A stretch of DNA of 7,236 nt from JAXHUH01 sp034211175 (GCA_034211175.1 JAXHUH010000111.1:1-7236), one strand, 5' to 3'; positions 1 through 6,088 are shown, numbered from the stretch's first letter. Notes: generated by a model not told the origin, from the sequence alone. Numbers and translations: made by a program.

Positions 1-2
1 CG

Positions 3-66
3 GAGCCCTTCTGTTCTGGAGCTTGTGGATCTCGACAACCCACATCTTCCCAGCTCAGAAGGGCTC
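3..66. repeat. Long imperfect inverted repeat (stem-loop)
   Basis: GAGCCCTTCTG (3-13) is exactly complementary to CAGAAGGGCTC (56-66). Inside it, CTGG (16-19) pairs with CCAG (50-53) and TGTGG (24-28) pairs with CCACA (40-44), so the segment can fold into one interrupted stem with an 11-nt apical loop. No T-run follows the right arm, so a classical intrinsic terminator is not supported on the + strand. The left arm lies at the window edge, so the other strand cannot be judged. It could be the end of an upstream transcription unit, a REP-like palindrome, the edge of a mobile element or a structured RNA. Confidence 0.6.
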
Positions 67-320
67 TTCCGCGCACCCGCACATCACCGAATCACATTCG
101 CCATGACCATTCGGGGCTAGATACTAAACGCGAGAGAACGCGAGTCGCCAGGTGCTTGCGAAGAGCGAAGGCGCGGTGCTGCAACTGTCATGGACGGGGC
201 AGCGGCTACTGCGTCATCGAAGCGAGGACGCGCGACCTCTGACATCGATCCGGCGTGGCGGAGCAGCGAGCACGTGAGTCTGTCCGGTCGAGCTCACCAA
301 CTGGGCTGTCGGGTACGGTG

Positions 321-341
321 CGGGTTCGATCGTCGAACCCG
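321..341. promoter_or_regulatory. Perfect 9-3-9 hairpin abutting the DoxX-gene ribosome binding site
   Basis: CGGGTTCGA (321-329) and TCGAACCCG (333-341) are perfect inverted repeats separated by TCG. The last paired base, G341, is the first base of the GGAGG Shine-Dalgarno sequence (341-345) of the next gene. In RNA this would be a stable hairpin beside the ribosome site; in DNA it could be an operator for a dimeric regulator. The structure is seen directly. Its function is inference. Confidence 0.45.
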
Positions 342-354
342 GAGGCCGCCGCCG

Positions 355-804
355 ATGTCCCTGATCCCGTCCCGTCTCGCCGCCGGTGGGTTCCTCCTCA
401 ACTCGGGACTCGAGAAGTGGAAGGGCGACGAGCAGACCGCCCAGGCCCTCCACGGGTTCGCCACCAGCGTCTACCCGTTCCTCGGTTCGATGGGGCCGGC
501 CCGGTTCCTGAAGCTGCTCGCCGGCGCCGAGATCGCCATCGGGACGATGGTCGTCGTCCCGTTCTTCCCGAAGCGCCTCGCCGGTTGGGCGCTGACCGCG
601 TTCACCGGGGGCCTGCTCGGCGTGTACTTCCGCACGCCGGGGATGCGCCAGGAGGACGGCATCCGCCCGACCCAGGAGGGCCTCTCCATCGCCAAGGACG
701 TGTGGCTCCTCGGCATCGGCCTCAGCCTGGTCGCGGCGGGCAAGAAGAAGAAGTCGAAGGACGAGCCCGCCGACGCCGCCGACGACGAGCTCGCCAACGA
801 CTGA
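355..804 (+). CDS. DoxX-like small integral membrane protein
   Basis: Encodes 149 residues. The ATG at 355 is chosen because GGAGG lies at 341-345, nine bases before it, and because family-like sequence begins there. The same frame is open back to an ATG at 190, but the extra 55 residues look non-coding. About four hydrophobic segments are visible, roughly residues 4-18, 52-72, 74-92 and 115-129. They are followed by a lysine cluster (130-135) and an acidic, alanine-rich tail, so the C-terminus is probably cytoplasmic under the positive-inside rule. The arrangement resembles the DoxX/DoxX-like family of four-helix inner-membrane proteins. Those are variously linked to redox or thiol stress, and most have no defined reaction. 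No catalytic motif is visible and the substrate is unknown. The gene stands alone and converges with the acetyltransferase gene, leaving 33 bp between their stop codons. Assignment rests on topology and overall pattern. Confidence 0.75.
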   Translation: MSLIPSRLAAGGFLLNSGLEKWKGDEQTAQALHGFATSVYPFLGSMGPARFLKLLAGAEIAIGTMVVVPFFPKRLAGWALTAFTGGLLGVYFRTPGMRQEDGIRPTQEGLSIAKDVWLLGIGLSLVAAGKKKKSKDEPADAADDELAND

Positions 805-837
805 GTCGCCGCCCGGCCGCGTCCGGCTCGCCTGCGC

Positions 838-1404
838 TCAGGCGCGGCCGCGGCGCAGGTCCGGCGGGATGTCCTTGGCCATGCGCACGAGCGGGATCGA
901 CACGCCCGTGGACCTGTCGTCGGTGAGCTCCACGGTGCGGAAGCCGTAGCGCGTGTAGAGCGACAGGCCGGCCATCGTGGCCACGAGCTCGAGCCGGCGG
1001 AACCCCTCCGCGGCGGCGGCCAGCTCGCAGGTCTCGAGGATCGAGCGGGCCACGCCCCGGCGGGCGAAGCTCGGGTGGGTGTACATCGCCCGGATGCGGG
1101 CCGCGTCGCGCTCGGGGTCGAGCAGCCCGGGGTCCCTCCCGCCGGAGTGGTCGCCGCCGTAGAGCGTCGCCCGGCGACTCCAACCGCCGCATCCGGCGAT
1201 GCGGCCGTCGGCCTCGACGACGACGTAGGTGCCGTCGTCGACGAGCTGGCTGTCGATGCCCATGATGGCGTGGCTCGCGGTGATCTGGCCCGGCGTGAGG
1301 TGGCCCCGTTGGAGCTCCTCGATGGCGGTGTTCGCCAGGTCCCGGAGGGCGGGCAGGTCGGCCCGGACGGCCGGTCGGTGGGTCAGCGCGGCTGCGTGTC
1401 GCAT
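838..1404 (-). CDS. GNAT-family N-acetyltransferase
   Basis: Encodes 188 residues, a usual length for a single-domain GNAT protein, which moves an acetyl group from acetyl-CoA to an amine. The N-terminal strand and helix (residues 7-33, VRADLPALRDLANTAIEEL) fit the GNAT start. Strands around 59-75 precede the acetyl-CoA site: YTHPSFARRGVARSIL (108-122) carries the R-x-x-G-x-A pyrophosphate-binding loop of motif A. GLSLYTRYGF (146-155) is the typical motif B ending. The ATG at 1404 has a GAGGAG ribosome site (plus-strand 1411-1416) six bases away. It is divergent from the TetR gene, and the 86-bp gap holds a palindrome that could control both. The substrate cannot be told from sequence; small molecules, antibiotics or protein N-termini are all possible for this family. 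No defect is seen. Confidence 0.88.
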   Translation of the reverse strand: MRHAAALTHRPAVRADLPALRDLANTAIEELQRGHLTPGQITASHAIMGIDSQLVDDGTYVVVEADGRIAGCGGWSRRATLYGGDHSGGRDPGLLDPERDAARIRAMYTHPSFARRGVARSILETCELAAAAEGFRRLELVATMAGLSLYTRYGFRTVELTDDRSTGVSIPLVRMAKDIPPDLRRGRA

Positions 1405-1450
1405 CGTCAGCTCCTCTCACATCGGCGCATCATCGGTGTGCCCGCAATGA

Positions 1451-1462
1451 AACACATGTGTT
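1451..1462. promoter_or_regulatory. Perfect 12-bp palindrome, candidate TetR operator
   Basis: AACACATGTGTT is its own reverse complement. It lies in the AT-richer gap between the divergent GNAT and TetR genes, 28 bp before the TetR start. TetR-family repressors commonly bind palindromes of this kind beside their own gene and repress themselves and the divergent neighbour. It would overlap the -35 region of the TetR promoter proposed at 1477-1482. A 12-bp palindrome can occur by chance in a window this size, so position and composition carry the argument. Confidence 0.5.
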
Positions 1463-1476
1463 ACGTCCATGCAACT

Positions 1477-1482
1477 GATATG
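1477..1482 (+). promoter_or_regulatory. Possible -10 element of a leaderless TetR mRNA
   Basis: GATATG sits 8 bases before the GTG at 1491. A -10 element there would start transcription at or next to the GTG, and no Shine-Dalgarno sequence precedes that codon. A leaderless transcript, common in actinobacteria, would explain both facts. The hexamer is only a partial match to TATAAT. Confidence 0.3.
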
Positions 1483-1490
1483 GTTCACGG

Positions 1491-2081
1491 GTGGCAGCTC
1501 ACCGACCCGAGGAACGTGTGCTCGACGCGGTCGCCGCCATCCTCGAGCGCGACGGCCTCGCCGGCCTGACGATCACCGCGATCGCCGAGGAGGCCGGCCT
1601 GTCACGCGTGACCCTCCACAGAAGAGGCGCCTCGATCGACGACTACGTCGTCGCGGTGCTCGGTCGCGTGAGTGAGGACCTGCGCCAGGCGTTGTGGCCC
1701 GTGCTCACCGGAGCCGGGGACGCGGCGACCCGGCTGCGGTCGGCCCTCGAGGTGCTGTGTGAGGTGGTGGAGCGCCACAGCGGGGTGTTCGCGTCGTTCT
1801 ACGGGACGCCGGCGTGGCCGATCCCGGGCCAGCCCGGCCGGACGACCAGCCTCGAGTTCATCGAGCCGTTCGAGCGGATCCTGACCGACGGGCGGGTCGA
1901 CGGCACACTGCGCAGCGACGACCCCCGCCGCGACGCGACCTTCGTCGCCAACACGGCGGCGTGGACCTACTGCCACATGCGCCGGGCCCACGCCTGGGAC
2001 CCGGCCGACACCGCCGCCGACGTGATCGCCGTGGCCATGTCCACGGTCCTCCCCCCGGCACAGCGCGCCGCGTCGGCCTGA
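1491..2081 (+). CDS. TetR/AcrR-family transcriptional regulator
   Basis: Encodes 196 residues, typical for the family. Residues 6-60 form the N-terminal DNA-binding region: a first helix (EERVLDAVAAILERDG), then the helix-turn-helix LTITAIAEEAGLSRVTLHRR at 26-45. The stretch after the recognition helix reads RRGASIDDY where many TetR proteins have Y-x-H-F-x-S-K-E, so this belongs to a variant subset. The remainder (about 60-190) is the helical ligand-binding and dimerisation domain, which differs between members and does not reveal the ligand. I use the GTG at 1491 because the HTH needs only a short lead-in and nearby ATGs are out of frame. It has no Shine-Dalgarno sequence and may be leaderless. 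The divergent GNAT gene is the likeliest neighbouring target, with the palindrome at 1451-1462 as candidate operator. The convergent acyl-CoA dehydrogenase-like gene is a second possible target. Confidence 0.87.
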   Translation: MAAHRPEERVLDAVAAILERDGLAGLTITAIAEEAGLSRVTLHRRGASIDDYVVAVLGRVSEDLRQALWPVLTGAGDAATRLRSALEVLCEVVERHSGVFASFYGTPAWPIPGQPGRTTSLEFIEPFERILTDGRVDGTLRSDDPRRDATFVANTAAWTYCHMRRAHAWDPADTAADVIAVAMSTVLPPAQRAASA

Positions 2082-2084
2082 GCG

Positions 2085-2105
2085 CGGCCACCGCCGGGCT
2101 GGCCG
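2085..2105. terminator. Weak hairpin between convergent genes
   Basis: CGGCCA (2085-2090) pairs with TGGCCG (2100-2105) around a 9-nt loop, between the TetR stop and the stop of the convergent flavoprotein gene. It could act as a two-way terminator, but it lacks a T-run on either side, and short GC palindromes are common in this DNA. Confidence 0.25.
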
Positions 2106-2111
2106 ATCAGG

Positions 2112-3281
2112 TCAACCGAAGCCGCCGTCGGTGCCGTCTGGGCCGATGCCGAGGGCGGACTTGCCGATCCAGTCGCGGCACAGCTCGGTCGAGTAGGCCA
2201 TGAGCGCGCCGGCCTGGGCGTCGCGGAAGTGGCGCTGGATCGGTGAGGTGCGCAGGTAGCCGCTGGCGCCGCCGACCCGCACGCCGAGCTCGGCGATCTT
2301 CTTCGCCACCTCGTTGGCCGCCAGCTTCGACTCGATCGACGCGGAGAGCACCTCGGGGGAGCCGACGTCGGCCAGCCACATCGCCCGCTCGGCCAGCGCC
2401 CGCGCCCCCTTCAGCGCGACGACCGCGTCGGCGACCTCGAACTGGACCCACTGCATCTCGGCCAGCGGACCGTCGATCGCGGGGATGATCCGGTCACGGG
2501 CGTGGGCGACGAGGGCGTCGAGTGCGGCCTCCGCGACCCCGATCGACAGCCACGCCAGCCCGACACCGATCGGGTTGGGGTCGCCCGGCCCCGGCGGGCG
2601 GCACCGGCGCTCGGTGCGCAGCAGCGTCCCGTCGAAGTTCAGGAGCTGGGAACGGGTGGCCCGCATGCCCATCGTGTCCCAGATCGGGATCGGGGTGATC
2701 GTGTCGTCGAGCTCGGTCCCGAAGAAGTTGGGCATGCCGTCGACGAGCGCGTTGACCAGGAGGTGGTCGGCGATCTCGCAGCCGGACACGAACCGCTTGG
2801 CCCCGGTCAGCGTCCAGCCGCCGTCGGTCGGTTCGGCCGCCTGGAGGGGCACGAGGAACATGTTCCCCGACGTCGGCTCGGACAGGGCGTTGGCGAACCG
2901 GGCGCCGCGCATCCACTCGTCCCGGTAGAACGCGGCGACCGGCTCGGGGCTGAGCGAGGTCAGCGTGGCCGCGGCGCCGACGTGCATCAGCCAGATGCAC
3001 CCGGTCGACGGGCACGCCTTGGCGATGGTCGCGAGGGCCGGGCCGAACGTGCGGAACGACATCGACGCGCCGCCCTGGTCGGCGGGCAGGAGCGCGGTGT
3101 CGAGGCCGGAGGCGCCGATCGCCTCCAGGTTGTCGACGGGCAGCTCGGCCGTGTCGTCGCGCTCGGCCGCCGTCGGCGCGAACGACGCGGCGAGCTCGTC
3201 GGCCACGTCGATCCAGCGCTGCTCCTGCGGCGGCGGGCCGTAGGGGTCGGCGGTCGTGGGGGCGGCATCGGCCACGGTCAT
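2112..3281 (-). CDS. Acyl-CoA dehydrogenase-family flavoprotein lacking the usual catalytic Glu
   Basis: Encodes 389 residues, full length for the family. The ATG at 3281 has GAGGAG (plus-strand 3289-3294) seven bases away. The N-terminal helical domain covers about 20-125. ALSEPTSG (132-139) and WTLTGAKRFVSG (156-167) belong to the middle beta domain that holds FAD and substrate. WDTMGMRATRSQ (201-212) is a hallmark motif. The C-terminal helical domain runs from about 235 to 375, with GGASGYLRTSPIQRHFRDAQAG (337-358) as the usual FAD-contact segment. Most acyl-CoA dehydrogenases have a catalytic Glu in Y-E-G-T just after this; here the aligned stretch is MAYST with Ala362. The alternative Glu position of isovaleryl-CoA dehydrogenase (near residue 238) also appears non-acidic. 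It may therefore be a flavin monooxygenase or another side branch of the superfamily, rather than a beta-oxidation enzyme. Direct repeats lie upstream (3376-3393). Confidence 0.87.
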   Translation of the reverse strand: MTVADAAPTTADPYGPPPQEQRWIDVADELAASFAPTAAERDDTAELPVDNLEAIGASGLDTALLPADQGGASMSFRTFGPALATIAKACPSTGCIWLMHVGAAATLTSLSPEPVAAFYRDEWMRGARFANALSEPTSGNMFLVPLQAAEPTDGGWTLTGAKRFVSGCEIADHLLVNALVDGMPNFFGTELDDTITPIPIWDTMGMRATRSQLLNFDGTLLRTERRCRPPGPGDPNPIGVGLAWLSIGVAEAALDALVAHARDRIIPAIDGPLAEMQWVQFEVADAVVALKGARALAERAMWLADVGSPEVLSASIESKLAANEVAKKIAELGVRVGGASGYLRTSPIQRHFRDAQAGALMAYSTELCRDWIGKSALGIGPDGTDGGFG

Positions 3282-3375
3282 CCCGGTGCTCCTCGTCGCT
3301 CGCTGGTCGGGGGCGCCGGGAGCGGGTGGAGCGGCGGACGCGTTCCCGGGTCGGCGGTGACCCTGGCCGATGCAG

Positions 3376-3393
3376 GTCTCCGACGTGTCTCCG
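3376..3393. repeat. Tandem direct repeat upstream of the flavoprotein gene
   Basis: GTCTCCG occurs at 3376-3382 and 3387-3393, spaced 11 bp, and CTCCGGTC recurs at 3389-3396 and 3424-3431. The copies lie 95-150 bp upstream of the flavoprotein start, in the 205-bp gap after the F420 gene. One-turn spacing suits two regulator subunits on the same DNA face. No clear -35/-10 pair was found nearby, so any regulatory role is a guess. Confidence 0.3.
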
Positions 3394-3486
3394 GTCGATC
3401 AGCGCCAGGTGACGCTTTCCTGACTCCGGTCTGAACGATTCGCTGGTCGGTCATCGCCCTGGCGGCGCCGACCGCCTGCCGACCGG

Positions 3487-3945
3487 CTACGGCTCGGGGC
3501 GGATCTCGATGACGACGACGTGCTCGAGCAGCCGGTCGACCGAGGCGGTCTCGATCGGCGGCTCGATCCCGTAGAACGACGCCACCCTCGGGGCCTGCTC
3601 GAGGCAGGTCGTGAGCAGCTCGCGTCCGTCGGCACCCTCGAGCACGGTCGCCACCCCTCGCACGGTCGTGCCGCACACCAGCAGCTCGACCTCGGGCCGG
3701 GTGCGGAGGTTGCGCCACCACACCCGATGGGTCTGGGACAGCACCACGTAGCGGCCGTCGACGTCGAGGTACTGGACCGGCGTCGAGTACCGCCGTCCCG
3801 TCCTCGCCCCGGTCACGGTGATGATGGCGAAGCCCCGGCCGAGCACGCTGCGCAGGCCCGGCATCCGGAGCATCGCGCTCATCGCCGCGTTCATCACCGG
3901 CGCCGGAGTACCCGGCATCCGGATCTCGGTCGTCGTCGACGTCAT
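3487..3945 (-). CDS. Nitroreductase-family, deazaflavin (F420)-dependent oxidoreductase (DDN-like)
   Basis: Encodes 152 residues, the usual size of the DDN/Rv3547-like family of split-beta-barrel proteins that use reduced coenzyme F420 (some bind other flavins or fatty acids). The signature begins at VTGARTGRRYSTPVQYL (44-60), corresponding to the family's T-x-G-R-x-S-G-x-x-x-T-P-L region. It continues with DGRYVVLSQ (63-71) and WWRNLRTRPEVELLV (76-90), matching the conserved W-x-x-N-L-x-x-x-P-x-v pattern. The frame stays open far upstream, to 4443, but that part is arginine- and serine-rich shadow sequence of the peptidase gene. The ATG at 3945 is the clear start because GGAGG lies at plus-strand 3953-3957, seven bases away. 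Natural substrate unknown; relatives reduce quinones or nitro-compounds. It lies 100 bp after the peptidase stop on the same strand, so co-transcription is possible. Confidence 0.87.
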   Translation of the reverse strand: MTSTTTEIRMPGTPAPVMNAAMSAMLRMPGLRSVLGRGFAIITVTGARTGRRYSTPVQYLDVDGRYVVLSQTHRVWWRNLRTRPEVELLVCGTTVRGVATVLEGADGRELLTTCLEQAPRVASFYGIEPPIETASVDRLLEHVVVIEIRPEP

Positions 3946-3951
3946 GACGTC
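3938..3951. promoter_or_regulatory. 14-bp palindrome centred on the DDN-like start codon
   Basis: GACGTCATGACGTC is a perfect palindrome that contains the start codon. As RNA it is a poor hairpin because there is no loop; as DNA it could be bound by a dimeric regulator. Both halves fall partly within codons that would occur anyway (Met-Thr-Ser), so chance is a real explanation. Confidence 0.25.
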
Positions 3952-4023
3952 ACCTCCAACGCCGCCGCCCGAGCCCAGTGTCCGCCGCTGCGGCTCCGCC
4001 GACCAGGGCGCAAGGTCACGACG

Positions 4024-4039
4024 GTCGACGCTCGTCGAC
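4024..4039 (-). terminator. Possible hairpin after the peptidase gene
   Basis: GTCGACG (4024-4030) and CGTCGAC (4033-4039) are complementary and start seven bases beyond the peptidase stop codon in the direction of transcription. The loop would be only 2 nt, or 4 nt with one fewer base pair, and no T-run follows. It may weaken read-through into the DDN-like gene, but the evidence is thin. Confidence 0.2.
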
Positions 4040-4675
4040 GTCGCCTCAGGGGCGCTCGGCGCAGCGCGCCAGGTCGATGGTCCCGATGTCGGGCCCGGCA
4101 GCGGCGCGGTCGAGCGCCGCCGCCATGGCCGTCGCCGCCTCCGGTGTGTCGAACGCGAGGGTCGCGGCGATGCACCTCTGCTCGTCGAGGTCGTAGACGG
4201 TGTAGCCGTCCCCGGCCCACGCCGTCGCGATCTCCCGGGCCCGGTCGGGGCCGATCGCCGGCTCGAGCAGCAGACCGACGAGGAACGAGCCGAGGGCCCC
4301 TCGCTGCTGCTCGACGCCACCGGCGGGCACGGACGGTGCCGGCACGTCGATCGGCTGCTCGTCGGCGAGGTAGGCGTCGACGTCGAGGACCTGTTCGCTC
4401 GATGCCGGGGGACGGGCGAACGCATCGACGATCGCCGCCTCACCGCCCCGTGCCGCGAGCTCGACGGCGAAGAGCCGGCCCTCGTCGTAGGGGAACTCGA
4501 GGATCTCGCGGACGGCGACCGGCAGCCTCGGGTCGTCCGGGTCGGTGAAGACGTGGGGTGGCTCGGGAACCGCGGTCCCCTCGGCCGCGAGGTGATCGGC
4601 GTACGTGAACGCCACCCGATGGGCGTTGCCCTCCACCAGCGCGAACGCGGGATCGACGATCTCCGGCGAGGCCGA

Positions 4676-4678
4676 CTA
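4676..4678 (-). other. In-frame TAG inside the peptidase gene
   Basis: CTA on the + strand is TAG in the gene frame at reconstructed residue 457. It falls nine codons after HELTH and fifteen before the likely zinc-ligand Glu472. The frame on both sides reads as good protein and is the same frame, so this is one substitution and not a second frameshift. A GTG at 4636 could restart translation, but the piece made (196 residues) would lack HELTH and Glu472 would fall at its second residue. Confidence 0.8.
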
Positions 4679-5288
4679 GGCGGCCAGCTCGACGTCGAGC
4701 AGGTGGGTCAGCTCGTGGACGAGCACGATCTCGTCGAACGCCGGGTCGCCGGTGGTGCGGACGCGCACTGGGCAGCACCCTCCGCGCAGGTCCTCGCGCC
4801 GGACGGTGTCGGCTGCCAGACGATCGTCGTCGTCGCCGTCGACGAGGCCGAGCGACCACAGGACGTCCCACAGCGGCTCGGGAACGAAGGTCCCGGCGGG
4901 GACCTCGTCGACGAGGGCGTCCCGTCCGAGGATCTCGGCCGAGACGTCGGCCTCGAAGGTTCGGCCGACCTGGTCCTCGATGAACGTGAGCAGCCGATCG
5001 AGCGTCTCGGCGGGCACCGGTTCGCCCTCGGCGGTCGACGCGTCCGGTTCGGACGGGGGATCGGGCCGGACCACCTCGACGAACGCGCCGGCGATCGCTC
5101 CCTCGAAGGTCTCGCGGTCGACGGCGTGGAAGGTGTCGAGCAGGGCGGCGACCTCCTCCGCCGGCCGTTGGCGCTGGGTGACGCTCCCGGACACGAGGGC
5201 ATCGGGCAGCCACCACGAGATCCGGAGGATCTCGAAGTCCTGCTCCTCGAGCACCTGGGTGCGCTGGTAGCCGACGCCGGTGTCGCCC

Positions 5289-5295
5289 GGGGGGG
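5289..5295 (-). other. Seven-base homopolymer (G on +, C in mRNA) with a one-base frameshift
   Basis: Upstream the gene reads AEAVALPPG in one frame. Downstream, protein-like sequence resumes as GDTGVGYQRTQVLEEQ in another frame. Dropping one C from the seven, or one of the three adjoining G, joins them as ALPPGDTGVGYQ with no other change. This is a typical place for a sequencing indel or polymerase slippage. Confidence 0.75.
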
Positions 5296-6088
5296 AGCGC
5301 GACGGCCTCCGCGTTCGCGCCGACGCGCAGCTGCTCCACGGGTGCCCCGGGGGACACGCTCGTGGCCACGATCGCGCCATCGTCGATGTGGCGCAGCATG
5401 AGCTCGTAGGCGGGGTGTGGCGCCGGCGGCGGGCCGACGACCGCCTCCCAGCCCGGGAGGTCGACCGTGAGCCCGAGCCCGCCGTCCGCGGCGACGGTCG
5501 CCGCGCCGGCCACCTCGACCAGCGGGTCCGGGCCGAGCGAGCTCGTAGCGGTCAGCCGTGTTCGCTCGTCCACGAGGCCGGACGCGATGGCGAGATCGAC
5601 CTCCGCGCTCTCCGTGACCACGGCATCGGTCAGCCCGTCGACCTCGACGTCGACCGTGGCGCCGATGACCGTCGGCGGGGGAGGGGTGCCGGCGTACCGC
5701 TCGACGGTCACGAGGACGCCGCCGTCGGTGAGCTCGGTGCCGGAGCGGAACACCACGGCCGACACCGCCTCGACCGGCGGTTCGTCCGCCGGTTCGGCGT
5801 CGTCATGGATCAGGACCTGGTCGATGACCCACTCGTCGGCCAGGTCGGGGAGGAGGAGCGGCCCGTCGAGCACCTCCTCGAGCGCCGGGTCCGCCGCGAC
5901 CGTGGTGGTCGTCGACGCGGTCGTCGAGGACCCTCCGGTCCCGTCCGGTGCCGGGGTGTCGGCGGACGTCGTCCCCGAGGTGCACGCCGTGATGGCGACG
6001 CAGGCAACGGCGGTCAGCAGTCCGGACGCTCGTCGCCCTCGGCGCATGGCCGGCAACGTAGTGGCGCAGGCCCACCGGCGCTCGGCTG

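Larger units (their letters stand above)
1..354. other. Left intergenic region without a convincing gene
   Basis: Open frames cross this stretch, but their translations are arginine-rich or low-complexity and have no recognisable start context, so I call no gene. It contains the hairpin at 3-66. An 8-bp direct repeat AACGCGAG occurs at 127-134 and 137-144, a spacing of about one helical turn. A second hairpin sits at 321-341. A weak promoter for the DoxX-like gene may lie at TTCGCC (97-102) and GATACT (120-125), spaced 17 bp. That would give a 5' leader of more than 200 nt; both hexamers are poor matches to consensus. The stretch 80-130 is visibly less GC-rich than the genes, as expected for a regulatory region. 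Confidence 0.5.
4046..6047 (-). pseudogene. Lipoprotein zinc metallopeptidase gene, broken by a frameshift and an in-frame stop
   Basis: Removing one base at the G-run 5289-5295 and reading through TAG 4676-4678 gives a continuous 666-residue protein. The ATG at 6047 starts a lipoprotein signal: MRRGRR, a hydrophobic stretch, then lipobox ITAC with Cys22. A Ser/Thr-rich linker (about 23-50) leads to an acidic region of unknown fold (to about 255). Then comes a domain with HELTH (444-448), a gluzincin-type HExxH zinc site. The probable third ligand is Glu472 in ALVEGNA. Downstream, EFPYDEG, RPPASSEQVLD and WAGDGYTVYD resemble the tail of HExxH peptidase-like lipoproteins from high-GC actinobacteria, recalled and not searched. 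Real coding pieces are about 6047-5296, 5288-4679 and 4675-4046. Translation as given runs out of frame after residue 253 into an arginine-rich tail and stops at 4440. No Shine-Dalgarno is seen before 6047. The intact product would sit on the outer face of the cell membrane; the substrate is unknown. Confidence 0.8.

Noticed and set aside
3..66. An integron attC site or tRNA
   Set aside because: The outer stem lacks the RYYYAAC/GTTRRRY core sites of attC, there is no cassette gene or integrase nearby, and no cloverleaf can be drawn.
321..341. A possible tRNA T-arm, because of GGTTCGA
   Set aside because: The two TTCGA halves pair fully with each other and leave a 3-nt loop instead of the 7-nt T-loop; no acceptor, D or anticodon arms surround it.
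190..354. A 55-residue N-terminal extension of the DoxX-like protein
   Set aside because: The ATG at 355 has a good GGAGG site and begins family-like sequence; the extension is arginine-rich, runs through the hairpin at 321-341 and has no family character.
3278..3454. A 58-residue minus-strand frame (MTDQRIVQ...) whose stop overlaps the flavoprotein ATG as ATGA
   Set aside because: The overlap looks like translational coupling, but the translation is proline- and arginine-rich without a recognisable fold, the ribosome site is poorly placed, and the flavoprotein gene has its own strong GAGGAG.
3946..4443. A long N-terminal extension of the DDN-like protein
   Set aside because: It is serine/arginine-rich shadow sequence lying over the peptidase gene, and a strong ribosome site precedes the ATG at 3945.
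4440..5288. The arginine-rich continuation of the lipoprotein reading frame after the G-run
   Set aside because: Its composition is typical of out-of-frame high-GC sequence, while the neighbouring frame holds HELTH and coherent protein.
3818..5401. A 527-codon open frame on the + strand opposite the peptidase gene
   Set aside because: High-GC DNA often leaves long open antisense frames. The translation is rich in Gly, Arg, Asp and Val with no motif, whereas the minus strand gives a signal peptide, HELTH and family-like segments.
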